DNA of 64,000 bases, taken from positions 147,723-211,722 of the forward strand of contig QJPP01001692.1 of NCBI GenBank assembly GCA_003996215.1, written 5' to 3'. Below the pieces are notes generated by a model. That model ran no database searches and was not told the DNA's origin. It saw nothing but the letters and a program-made list of their open reading frames with translations. A program made the translations under genes and the position numbers. Below, one piece after another: positions 34,160-43,741 of this stretch (within the stretch, counting starts at the first letter, position 1; each line of letters starts with the position of its first letter). Source of the DNA: Jaltomata sinuosa. Its lineage: Eukaryota; Streptophyta; Magnoliopsida; Solanales; Solanaceae.

Positions 34160-34372
34160 CTTCTATGGCTTCTTCCCGAAGTTGGTCTCAAACTTGCTTT
34201 GCCTTCACTTCACAAGGATTACTAATTCTTTGTGGAAGAATAGATTCTTATTTAATCAAACAAGGATGACTCAAGGAAAAATACGGACTAAGCCAAGAAG
34301 TTATACGAGTTTGTAAACAATAAAAGCTTTGAAAGAAGAAGCATGAAATGAAAACAGACTCAAGAACTAATC
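34160..34372 (-). other. Leader remnant of element G
   Basis: Non-coding leader resembling 46720-46920 and 51385-51590 (minus). Cut at 34372 by plus-strand LTR N1a. Nothing else is visible. Confidence 0.6.
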
Positions 34373-35025
34373 TGATACTAGCATGGATGGCATGGATGAT
34401 ACTATCATGAATGATACTTATCCTTCAAAAACTTTCACTGGTAGTCAAGTTAAAGAGCTCCAAGACCTACGAGTGATGTTCATAAAAAAGGAAGATTTGG
34501 AGAAACTTGAGGAATATCAAAGAAAAGCATACAATATGTGGATGGTCCATTGGAGTGAAATGGAGAAAGGAATTCATGAATTTACAAAAAGAAGGCAACC
34601 AAACAAGGCCCTTACTTCATTAAGGGAAAAATTGTAATAGACAGTGTCTTTTATTTCCAAGTATAAGTAGTAGTCTTCCATCATTTTTGAAGACTAGTTT
34701 TGATGCTGAATATTGATACTCTAAATTTGTAGCTGATATCTTAGTGATTAGTGATTAGTGTAATTCCCTTAAGGAATTAGTGAATGATTAGGGTGAACTC
34801 TCCTAATTGTTAGTTAACTTTTTTTGCTTAATTAATCAAAGTGTCACCCATTTGTGGAATTCATTTGGTTTCGTTGGTTGATTGAGTAGAGTTAATTTCT
34901 TAGTTATTTGAAATCGATTGGGAGGTGAGGGTATCAAGTCCCTTGTTGTCCATAATTTCAATTTCTAGTTGCTAATCCACATATCTTTTCCTTCTTTCCT
35001 TCTTGTTTGTTGATTTTCGTTATCA
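34373..35025 (+). repeat. LTR of N1a (5' LTR)
   Basis: Starts TGATACTAGCATGG and ends TTATCA, with perfect 5-base terminal inverted repeats TGATA/TATCA. U3 is open for 84 codons from an ATG at 34383 and encodes TFTGSQVKELQDLRVMF...KAYNMW, matching the Pol C-terminal peptide of other LTRs. TATA-like TATAAGTAG at about 34664. The primer site at 35028-35039 has one mismatch. Confidence 0.85.
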
Positions 35026-36279
35026 TTTAGTATCAGAGCTTGGTTTAGGTTTGTTCCCACAAATCTAAGTCTTGGAAATTTGATATCTTCAAAATAAAAA
35101 AAAACTGAAATTTTTTCTTGTTTGATTTCTTGTTTTTAATACTAGATTCTTGTTCCTTAGTATTTTTTGAGTCTAGATTTCAAATTTCATTCAATTTGGA
35201 GTAGTAAAAGTGAAGTCGCCATTGAAGGACTTTGAAGCTTCAAAAACTTACAAACTTGAAAAGTGGGTCTCTTTATTGGGGAGAAATTGGAGCTTAAAAA
35301 ATATTAGGGTTTGTTCCCTAAGTCGAAGGGAAGCTAATTCTAAAGTTTGAGCCAATTTTGAGTTGATTTGAAAGTGTTGGCGATTAGTGTGTGTTCTTGG
35401 TATTTTTGATATTCTTCAAGTTGTTTTTGAAGAAGAAGGAGGCAACTGGTACATTTGATCCAATTTTCTCAAGTCAAAGTTGGTCAAAGGTGTTTGTTGG
35501 ATCCACAAGTGAATTTTTCAAAAAAAAAAATCGAAATTTGAAATTTGAAAAAAAATAAAATATTTTCCACGTGGACCTGCCACGTCAGCAGTCAACCCCC
35601 ACTCTCAGCTAGGAGAGTGACTACAACTTCAGAGAGCAAGTGTTTCTAACACTTAGAAAAATTTTGGGGTCCCAAATTGGAAGCATTCTGTCCAAGTTTG
35701 TAATGTAAAAGTCAATTTCAGCCCCCCAAACTTATTTCTAAGTGTCAGATTTGGTCCTTTAGAACTTTTTTGACTCTCAGATTGGATCCCTCAAAACTTT
35801 TTTGATTGTCAAATTTGTCCATCTCTTCTTCTACACTCATTTTCCTTCCATTTCTCTACTAATTAACAACTAATTAACATCTTTAATTACTTGTTAATTA
35901 GTTTTTAAACATCAAATCATCTCTTTGATTCTCCAAATTAAGCAACAACAAGTAGTTTCTCCTAGTTTTGTTACTTAATTCTTGAGTCCAAATTCTTTCG
36001 TGCTTCTTCCTCCTTCTTTTCTTGTCTTGTTTCGTTGATTAATTTCTTGATTCAAGTTCATTTAGAGTTTTTCAAGACATCCTTTTTTTCAAGAGTCACA
36101 AGAATACACTCCTCCACAAAGGATAGGTGACCTTGACTTGATTGAGCGGAGCTAGTTCACTATCAATTTTGGGATGACACTATAGAAGGTGAGTTGAGTA
36201 TTCATATAAAGAATGGTGTGAGAATTTATTACTAACTTGTTTGCTAGTTTTGTAGGTACAAAAGGAGATATAAGGTATC
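35026..36279 (+). other. Leader of N1a with predicted intron 36189-36255
   Basis: Non-coding leader with primer site (35028-35039) and a CTTGGTTTAGGTTTG block shared with all plus-strand copies. A predicted intron lies at 36189-36255: AAG|GTGAGT, TTACTAAC, TTTTGTAG|GTAC, 67 nt. A spliced transcript would place the ORF start at 36280, 24 bases after the acceptor. The CCACGTGGAC...GCCACGTCAGCAG stretch near 35567-35590 recurs near 60738. Confidence 0.65.
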
Positions 36280-37160
36280 ATGTCATCCATAGCTTCAGAT
36301 ACTTGTGATGATGACATGGAAAGCTATGTTTGTAGCGATGGAGGCTACGATTCTAATGTTGAGGCCTATGAAAGCAATGATAGAGAAAATGAGGGCTATG
36401 AAGGATCGTGTGTTCATGAACATTATGGTGGAGAGAACTACTACTCCGAAGATGAATATGAGATGAATGGAGCTTATAGCTCTTGTGATGATGTTGAAAG
36501 GGTAGAGGAACCTTGTGGAGAATATTATAGTGGAGAAGAAGGTTCTGAAAGTTCTCATTCTCCACACTATGAGTATGAAGGTGATGTGTAGTACAATGCT
36601 TCCTTCCGTATGTCTTGTGAATCCTTTGAGAGAAATCTTGATGAAAATGGAGGTTGTGAGGTTGAATGTCCTTCCTCATCTTGTACAACTTCCTATCCTA
36701 AAAGAGAAGGTATTGATGTATGGTTGGTACCAATTCGAAGACATCATATGGGCTATAGAAGAGGTACATTTCCTACTTCTCGGAATATGATAATGTGCGA
36801 TTCTTATCCTAATACCAATGTGTCTTGTGCACGATATAGAAATGATGTTAGAGGAAGTAGAGACAAGTTGATATTTCAAGATAGGCAAGAACCATATGGT
36901 GAGCTTAGTAGCTCTTTCTTGTGTGTTGCAAATTGTGGTGATCAACTTGCTTGTGATACTTGTCCATTAAATGAGGAATTTTGTGATGTGCTAAATGAAC
37001 CTCAATTTAGTGCTGGTGTTGATGTAGTTGATCATGTAAATAGTCATGTAGGTTCCTTGCTTCTAGATAATGATTCCTTATTAGTGATTCCATTGCTTGT
37101 GTCTCTCCAAGAACTCATGTGATGGAATATGTTGTTAAGGATAATATCTTATTTGATGAT
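36280..37160 (+). pseudogene. N1a ORF: acidic N-terminus plus internal deletion
   Basis: Begins MSSIASDTCDDDMES, the same acidic, Tyr/Gly-rich domain as N1c. A TAG at 36589 replaces the codon that is TGG in N1b and CGG in N1c. The same frame resumes and continues through WLVPIRRHHMGYRRGTF. Near 36893 it jumps from the segment equivalent to 41465 to that equivalent to 42355, losing roughly 0.9 kb including the protease-like part. A one-base deletion near 37082 shifts the last codons (stop at 37122). At 37160 the ORF is joined directly to an LTR, without the module and without a purine tract. Confidence 0.75.
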
Positions 37161-37774
37161 TGATACTAGCATAGATAGCATAGTTGACACGAGCATGGAT
37201 GGCATAGATAACACATACGATGTTCATGCAAAGAGAAGCTTATGAGTCCGTGGGAGTGATGTGGATGAAAAAAAGAGGCCATTTGTGCAAGTGGCTAGGC
37301 TTTAAATTCAAGAATCCATAAAGAAGACAACCAAACAAGGCCCTTGCTTCATTAAGGATAATATTGTAAAAAGTCAATGTCTTCTTATTTCCTTAGTATA
37401 AGTAGTAGCTTTTCTTTATTTTGAAGACTAGTTTTTGATGAATATTGAATATTGAGCTTTGAAGCTTGTAGTTTCTAGGTATTTAGCTTGTAGTTTCTAG
37501 GTGAAGCCTAACATTAGTTGGTAATTTTAGTAGTGTGGATCTTGGAATTGTTGGTGAACTTCTTGGTTTGGTTAATCGAAGGTTGCTCATTTGTGGTTTC
37601 TTGAGTTCCTTTGATTTTTCTCAAACTAGAGTTTGTGTTTGAATTATTGAATTCAATTGGGAGGTGAGGGTATCAAGTTCCTTGTTGCCCATAAATTCAA
37701 GAGTTTGAATATTAACTCACATATCCTTCTTTTGTTTTCTTTCCTTCTTGTTCTTCTCTCTTTGTCCGTTATCA
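37161..37774 (+). repeat. LTR between N1a and N1b
   Basis: 614 bp, TGATACTAGC to TTATCA. An exact primer site TGGTATCAGAGC lies at 37777-37788. The left side is a truncated N1 ORF with no purine tract, so it serves N1b as 5' LTR. It is nearly identical to 43742-44353, including the duplicated 'gcttgtagtttctaggt' near 37468-37502. Confidence 0.85.
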
Positions 37775-38851
37775 TTTGGTATCAGAGCTCGGTTTAGGTT
37801 TGTTTCCACAAATCTAAGTCTTGGAAATTTGATATCTTCAAAATCAAAAAAAAAATCGTCCAAAGAAAAAAAAAACCGAATTTTTTTCTTGTTTGATTTC
37901 TTGTTTTTGACACTAGATTCTTGTTCCCTAGTGTTTTTTGAGTCTAGATTTCAAATTATATTCAATTTGGAGTTGTAAAAATGAAGTAGCCATTGAAGGA
38001 CTTTGAGGCTTTGAAAACTTGCAAACTTGAAAAGTGGGTCTTTGGATTGGGGAGAAATTGAAGCTTAAAAACTATTGGGGTTTGTTCCCTAAGTCGAGGG
38101 GAAGCTAATCCTAAAGTTTGAGCCAATTCCGAGTTGATTTGAAGGTGTTGGTGTTTAGTGTGTGTTCTTGGTGTTCTAGGTGTTTTTGATATTCATCAAG
38201 AACATCTTGAAGAAGAAGAAGACAAAAGGTACATTTGATCCAACTTTTTCAAGTCAAAGTGGTCAAAGATGTTTGTTGGGTCCACAAGTGGAATTTAAAA
38301 AAAAATAAAAAATTCCAAAGGACCAAATCTGCCCCTTGGAAAAAGTTTTGGGGGCTGAAATGCACACTTGCAAACTTGGACAGAATGCTCTAAACTTCAA
38401 ATTTCTTCTTCTACACTGATTTTTCTTCTATTTATCTACTAATTAACATCTTTAATTACATGTTAACTAGTTTTAATCATCAAATCATCTCTTTGATTCT
38501 TCAAATTAAGTAACACAAGTAACTTTTCTACTTTTGTTACTTAGTTTTTTTTAGTTCATTTGTTCTTTCGTTCTTTTTTTCTTCAACTTTTCTCATCTTA
38601 ATTCGTTGATAAATTTCTTGATTCAAGTCCTTTTACCTTCAATCGAGTCGTCCGTCTTTCAAGAGTCACCAAAATCTACTCCACTACAAAGGATAGGTGA
38701 TCTTAAATTGATCAAGCAAAGCTAGTTCACTACCAATTTTGAGATGACATTTTAGGAGGTGAGTTGAGAGTTTGCATACGAGTGGTGTGAGGCTTTTTCT
38801 ACTAATATTGTTTGTTGAGTTTTGTAGGTACAAAAGGAGATATAAGGTAGC
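37775..38851 (+). other. Leader of N1b with predicted intron 38759-38827
   Basis: Primer site at 37777-37788. Non-coding. Intron prediction: GAG|GTGAGT at 38759, branch-like TACTAAT, TTTTGTAG|GTAC ending 38827 (69 nt). The leader is about 180 bases shorter than N1a's because the CCACGTGG segment is missing. A 76-codon frame at 37748-37978 crosses the LTR edge and primer site and is not a gene. Confidence 0.65.
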
Positions 38852-39496
38852 ATGTCATCCATAGCTTCGGATACTTGTGATGATGACATGGAAAGCTCTA
38901 TTTGTAGCGATGGAGGCTATGATTCTAATGTTGAGGCCTATGAAGGCTATGATGGAGCCAATGAGGGATATGACAGATTATGTGTTCATGAACATTATGA
39001 TGGAGAGAACTACTACTCGAGAGATGAATATGTGATGAATGGAGCTTATAGCTCTTATGATGATGTTGAAGGGGTAGAGGAACCTTGTGGAGAATATTAT
39101 AGAGGAGAAAAAGGTTATGAAAGTTCTCATTTTCCACACCATGAGTATGAAGGCGATGTGTGGTACAATGCTTCCTTCCGTATGTCTTGTGAATCCTTTG
39201 AGGGAAATCTTGATGAAAATGAAAGTTGTGAGGTTGAATGTCCTTCCTCATCTTGTGCGACTTTCTATCCTAAAAGAGAAGGTATTGATGTATGGTTGGT
39301 ACCAATTCAAAGATATCGTATGGGCTATAGAAGAGGTACATTTCCTACTTCTCAAAATATGATAATGTGCGATTCTTATCCTAATACCAATGTGTCTTGT
39401 ACACGATATAGAAATGGTATTAGAGGAAGTAGAGACAAGTTGATGTTTCAAGATAAGCAAGAACCGGTGAGGCGAAGTCTTGAAATAAAAGTGAAT
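38852..39496 (+). pseudogene. N1b ORF: N-terminal fragment
   Basis: An open frame beginning MSSIASDTCDDDMESS follows N1c closely through the acidic domain and the Cys-containing segment SCESFEGNLDENESCEVECP, then FPTSQNMIMCDSYPN, to about 39496 (KVNA). There it breaks into minus-strand leader sequence, so codons after that (to a stop at 39586) are foreign. About 215 codons remain of some 900. Confidence 0.75.
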
Positions 39497-40295
39497 GCAC
39501 GTCGCGTCGCACAGCCCAAAATAGAACACCTGAAGCTTCCGATTTTTCAGTTTTTTTTTAAATTTTTCTGGTACCTTTTCTCCTAGTACTTGCCCGTTTT
39601 GATAAGTTCCTTTTCTACTAACACAAGTACTCTCTTCTTTTCTTTCATCTTTAGATCAAAACACCTTTTTTAACCTTTTTCTTCTTCAAGACACCATGAA
39701 CACCAAGAACATGAAGAACAACCCAAAATTTGAATCTTAAGATTTTGAACTCGGATTTTCTTCAAATTTAATATTTGAACTCCTCTTGGCTAGGAGAACA
39801 AAGCCCAATGTATTTTAGCACCAATTAAAACCCAATCGAACCCAAATTTGAAACCCTTCTTCTTCAAGGTATGAAGAACACCATGAACATGAAGAACATT
39901 CAAATTTTTCACCCAATGGATTTCAACTCCGATTCACACCAAATTTGAGATTTGAACTCCTTATGATAGGGAGAACAAACCCCAAAACCTTTGAGTCTCC
40001 AATTTCACTCAGATTTTAAACCCACTTATTGGACCTTCAAGCTTTTCTTCACCCAACAATGGTAAAATCTTTAAATCTTCTCCAAACAAGCTCAAATCTC
40101 AGATGTAGACTCAATGAATACTAGAGAACATGATTCTAGTATTAGAAACTCAAACAAAATACAAAATCAAAATATTTTTTTTGCAGATCTTCTCAAAAAC
40201 ATTTTTCAACCAATTTATTTTTGAAATTTTCAGATTTATGAACCTAAGATTAAGAATTGCGAGAACAATCCTTTAGCCTAAGCTCTGATACCAAA
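39497..40295 (-). other. Minus-strand family-X leader with primer site, inserted in N1b
   Basis: Matches the leaders of B and D. An exact primer site (TGGTATCAGAGC, minus) lies at 40282-40293, adjoining an LTR end at 40296. There is no gag or other coding sequence. Confidence 0.7.
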
Positions 40296-40669
40296 TGATA
40301 AGATCTCAATTAGAGAGACTAATCAAAATCAAATGCGGAATTGAAATAAGCAAAACATATGAGGATTAACACTAAGAAATTACAATTATGGGCAATAAGG
40401 GACTTTATACCCTCACCTCTCAATTGATTACAATAACCAAATGATAAACCAGCTTGAATCAACAAGGCAGAATTACTCTAAATTGATAAGATCTCGATTA
40501 GGGAGACTAATTGAAATCCAAATGCAGAAATTAAATAAGCAAAAGATATATGAATTAAAGCTAATTAATCAAGTTTATGGGCAACAAGGAACTTTATACC
40601 CTCACCTCCCAATCGAACCTAATTAACAAACAATAATTCCTCAATTAAATAAAGAGACAAACAAATAAG
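40296..40669 (-). repeat. Two head-to-tail truncated LTR ends
   Basis: 40296-40483 (188 bp) and 40484-40669 (186 bp) each begin with the exact LTR terminus TGATAAGATCTC (plus-strand reading) and each stop about 187 bases in, just before the 'gaatccac/gaattcac' segment of full LTRs. They are from different subfamilies: the first is nearest to B, the second to D. Confidence 0.75.
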
Positions 40670-40855
40670 TCACAAAAATCCACTCCACTACAAAGGATAG
40701 GTGATCTTGAATTGATCAAGCAAAGCTAGTTCACTACCAATTTTGAGACGACATTTTAAGAGGTGAGTTGAGAGTTTGCATACGAGTGATGTGAGGTTTT
40801 TTCTACTAATATTGTTTGTTGAGTTTTGTAGGTACAAAAGGAGATATAAGGTAGC
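40670..40855 (+). other. Truncated leader of N1c with predicted intron 40763-40831
   Basis: Begins abruptly with 'gtcacaaaaatccactcc', equivalent to 38664 of N1b. It has no LTR or primer site of its own. The intron signals are preserved (GAG|GTGAGT at 40763, TACTAAT, TTTTGTAG|GTAC ending 40831). Confidence 0.65.
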
Positions 40856-43555
40856 ATGCCATCCATAGCTTCGGATACTTGTGATGATGACATGGAAAGC
40901 TCTATTTGTAGCGATGGAGGCTATGATTCTAATTTTGAGGCCTATGAAGGCTATGATGGAGCCAATGAGGGATATGAAGGATCATGTGTTCATGAACATT
41001 ATGATGGAGAGAACTACTACTCCGGAGATGAATATGTGATGAATGAAGCTTATAGCTCTTGTGATGATGTTGAAGGGGTAGAGGAACCTTGTGGAGAATA
41101 TTATAGTGGAGAAGAAGGTTATGAAAGTTCTCATTTTCCACACCATGAGTATGAAGGCGATGTGCGGTACAATGCTTCCTTCCGTATGTCTTGTGAATCC
41201 TTTGAGGGAAATCTTGATGAAAATGGAAGTTATGAGGTTGAATGTCCTTCCTCATCTTGTGTGACTTTCTATCCTAAAAGAGAAGGTATTGATGTATGGT
41301 TGGTACCAATTCAAAGATATCGTATGGGCTATAGAAGAGGTACATTTCCTACTTCTCGAAATATGATAATGTGCGATTCTTATCCTAATACCAATGTGTC
41401 TTGTACACGATATAAAAATGGTATTAGAGGAAGTAGAGACAAGTTGATGTTTCAAGATAGGCAAGACCCGGAGAGGCGAAGTCTTGAAACAAAAGTAAAT
41501 GTTTATCGTACTACGGGGTTTGATCTTGTCCTTGATGATCATAGTGTTTCTAACTTTATAACCCCTCACTTGGTTGAATTGTTTGGGATACCTTTTTGGC
41601 CGAAGCGAGACTCCTTTGTTACTCAAAAAGGGTATCATGTTAATAAAAGGGTGCAAGTACCTATTTCATTTGAGAAATATCAAGAGGAGGTTTGGTGTGA
41701 TATAGCTCCCATGGATACTTGTCACATATGTTTGGAAAATCATTGGTTCCAAAGTCATAGGATTCCACATGCACAAGATTGGTACAAGTATATCATGGAT
41801 CACAAAGGGGAACTTCTCTTTCCACTAATATTTCCTAGAGAAGAAAACATATCCACTTCTTATGCACCAAAATGGAAGCTTGAAGTGAAGGGATCATCTA
41901 ACCCTTCGCAAGGGATACTTGACACTTGTCCTAACTCCAATAAAATTGAGAGACAAAAGATTGAGAGGAGTAAGGGTATGATAAGTGACAACTCTAGAGT
42001 GAAAAAAAGAGAGGTTGTGTGGAGTGATGTGAGAGGGTTGTCACAACCTTATCTTAACTCATGTAACATTTCTTGTTTCTCTAGTTGTCTTGATACTTGT
42101 GCAGGTATTCTTGAAAGCGAACCTATTGTGGAACCTCAAAATGTGGAGCATCATAAGGTGGTTGAAAGCTTCCGAAGAGAGCAATTGTACTTAAATGTTG
42201 ATAACCAAGGTGAAGGAAATTCTTCCTATGAGCTACAAGGTAACAAAGCTAACTCTTGCACTTTATTAAACTTGATGGATCATTGTGTGGCTAATAGCCA
42301 ATTGAGTGGGAGTGATAGTTTATCTTTGTATGATCTTAATGAGCCTTTACCATGTGGTGAGCTTAATAGCTCTTTCTTGTGTGTTGCAAATTGTGGTGAT
42401 CAACTTTCTTGTGATACTTGTCCATTAAATGAAGAATTTTGTGATGTGCTAAATGAACCTCAATTTAGTGATGATGTTGATATAGCTGATCATGTGAATA
42501 GTCATGTAGGTTCCTTGCTTTTAGATAATGATTCCTTGATTAGTGATTCCATTACTTGTGCCTCTCAAAGAACTCATGTCATGGAATATGTTGTTAAGGA
42601 TAATATCTTATTTGATGATGACATGACTATTAAAAGTGTGCATAGTGGTAGATCTTATAATGTTGAAAGTGTAGCTACTCTTGGAGGCTACAAGTTATTT
42701 GGTAATCCACTATGGGATGATGACACCTTTCCTGAGGAAGGAACTTCCTTCTTGAGGGACTGTGTACCTCTTACTTGTGAGGTAAAGCTTGGTCAAGATG
42801 TCAAGCAAGATGTGGGTGAAGATTGTACTATCTACCCACTTGAAGACATTAGCCTATCACTTTTCAAAAGGGATGATCCTTGGGATAAAGCTAACATTGA
42901 TTTGTTTGATGGTTTGAAAAACCCAACTAGTGATTATCCTTATGAAATTAATGATAATTGTGATCCTTTGTATGACACCCCACCTTTGTTTGTTAAATAT
43001 GAAGATGAGTTAGTTAATTCATGCGATGGCTCGAATTCTAATCTCTTTGGTCTTAATGGTGGTGTGGGTCAAATTGGGGATAGCAACTTGAGGAAGGAAG
43101 GTGACTTTTTCCTACAAAGTATCTTGTCTTCTTCATGTGTCCCAACATGTGTTGATGTTCTTGATAAGATTCATGAACCAAATTGTGATCTTGCATGTGA
43201 GGGCACATTGAGGAGGATTGACAATCTTGACACCTTTCTTTACTACCTCTTTGCATATGATGATGTCTATGTTTGTATTAAATTTGTTTTCTATAGAGGT
43301 AGGGGTTCCTTTAATTTGTCCAATTATCTTTGTGACCATGATATGTGGGTCTTTTACTTCTTTCACCCCAATGAACCCTTATGGGTTATATCACCACTTT
43401 GGGTGTGGCCTTCTTGCGAGACAATGAAACAATTGTCTCTTATTGCTCCAATATTAAATATGATACCATCTTTTGAAATTCTTGATGCCACGAAGACCTT
43501 TGTATTTGCCATGTCTCTTGATGTTTATCATAACCAAAACCTTTGCACCTTGTAA
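40856..43555 (+). CDS. N1 element protein, 899 codons: acidic domain, decayed protease-like domain, FLYYLFAYDD module
   Basis: The most complete member of a protein family found only in these elements here. Residues 1-105 are acidic and rich in Tyr, Gly and Ser. Residues 106-220 carry spaced Cys and the WLVPIQRYRMGYRRGTF segment. Residues about 222-320 follow the layout of the family-X aspartic protease (NFITPHLVELFGIP, EKYQEEVWCDIAPMDTCHI), but the catalytic Asp-Ser-Gly is Asp-Asp-His (227-229), so it is probably not a working protease. A long Cys-dotted region (330-770) has no match I know. FLYYLFAYDD is at 794-803, then YRGRGSFNLSNYLCD and WVFYFFHPNEPLWV. The frame ends at TAA 43553, but same-frame codons continue after that TAA and a TAG to the purine tract, so the ancestral protein was about 60 residues longer. 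It lies between a leader intron and a 3' LTR, so it is an element gene. Function is unknown; a Gag-like or RNA-binding role is a guess. Confidence 0.75.
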   Translation: MPSIASDTCDDDMESSICSDGGYDSNFEAYEGYDGANEGYEGSCVHEHYDGENYYSGDEYVMNEAYSSCDDVEGVEEPCGEYYSGEEGYESSHFPHHEYEGDVRYNASFRMSCESFEGNLDENGSYEVECPSSSCVTFYPKREGIDVWLVPIQRYRMGYRRGTFPTSRNMIMCDSYPNTNVSCTRYKNGIRGSRDKLMFQDRQDPERRSLETKVNVYRTTGFDLVLDDHSVSNFITPHLVELFGIPFWPKRDSFVTQKGYHVNKRVQVPISFEKYQEEVWCDIAPMDTCHICLENHWFQSHRIPHAQDWYKYIMDHKGELLFPLIFPREENISTSYAPKWKLEVKGSSNPSQGILDTCPNSNKIERQKIERSKGMISDNSRVKKREVVWSDVRGLSQPYLNSCNISCFSSCLDTCAGILESEPIVEPQNVEHHKVVESFRREQLYLNVDNQGEGNSSYELQGNKANSCTLLNLMDHCVANSQLSGSDSLSLYDLNEPLPCGELNSSFLCVANCGDQLSCDTCPLNEEFCDVLNEPQFSDDVDIADHVNSHVGSLLLDNDSLISDSITCASQRTHVMEYVVKDNILFDDDMTIKSVHSGRSYNVESVATLGGYKLFGNPLWDDDTFPEEGTSFLRDCVPLTCEVKLGQDVKQDVGEDCTIYPLEDISLSLFKRDDPWDKANIDLFDGLKNPTSDYPYEINDNCDPLYDTPPLFVKYEDELVNSCDGSNSNLFGLNGGVGQIGDSNLRKEGDFFLQSILSSSCVPTCVDVLDKIHEPNCDLACEGTLRRIDNLDTFLYYLFAYDDVYVCIKFVFYRGRGSFNLSNYLCDHDMWVFYFFHPNEPLWVISPLWVWPSCETMKQLSLIAPILNMIPSFEILDATKTFVFAMSLDVYHNQNLCTL

Positions 43556-43741
43556 GATGACTTGCTTTTATAGGAAGCAAAGGATATTTGGTTGTACCTC
43601 AAATTTGTGCCTCTTTGGCATGATGATATTATTGCTAACCCTTGTACTAACCCTCATGCTTTGAGGATGTTTTGGTTGTTGTCCTTCTCATGTGTTTTAA
43701 GATTTGGATTCGAGGACGAATCATTTTCAAGAAGGAGAGGA
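43556..43741 (+). pseudogene. C-terminal extension of N1 ORF and purine tract
   Basis: In the same frame as the 899-codon ORF, after TAA (43553) and TAG (43574), codons read AKDIWLYLKFVPLWHDD, ANPCTNPHALRMFWLL and FEDESFSRRRG, ending at the TGA formed by the LTR start. N2 copies keep this tail open (DSWLYFKYVPPW, CANPHAMRI). The purine tract AAGAAGGAGAGGA is at 43729-43741. Confidence 0.7.

Larger units (their letters stand above)
30241..34372 (-). mobile_element. Element G: N3-type chimeric family-X element
   Basis: In minus order: leader (34372-34160), predicted intron, gag (34090-33259), zinc knuckle and protease (33258-32491), linker (32424-31969), a first integrase remnant, then a 429-codon frame that mixes a second integrase-like segment with three FLYYLFA modules, then purine tract and a truncated 3' LTR. 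The order matches plus-strand element A, so the arrangement without RT/RNase H was inherited by at least two copies and is not damage unique to one. The 5' LTR is absent because plus-strand LTR N1a begins at 34373. Confidence 0.75.

Noticed and set aside
40856..43555. The 899-codon frame as an ordinary host gene
   Set aside because: It is framed by a family-X leader intron, purine tract and LTR, and has two sister copies within 5 kb in the same LTR context.
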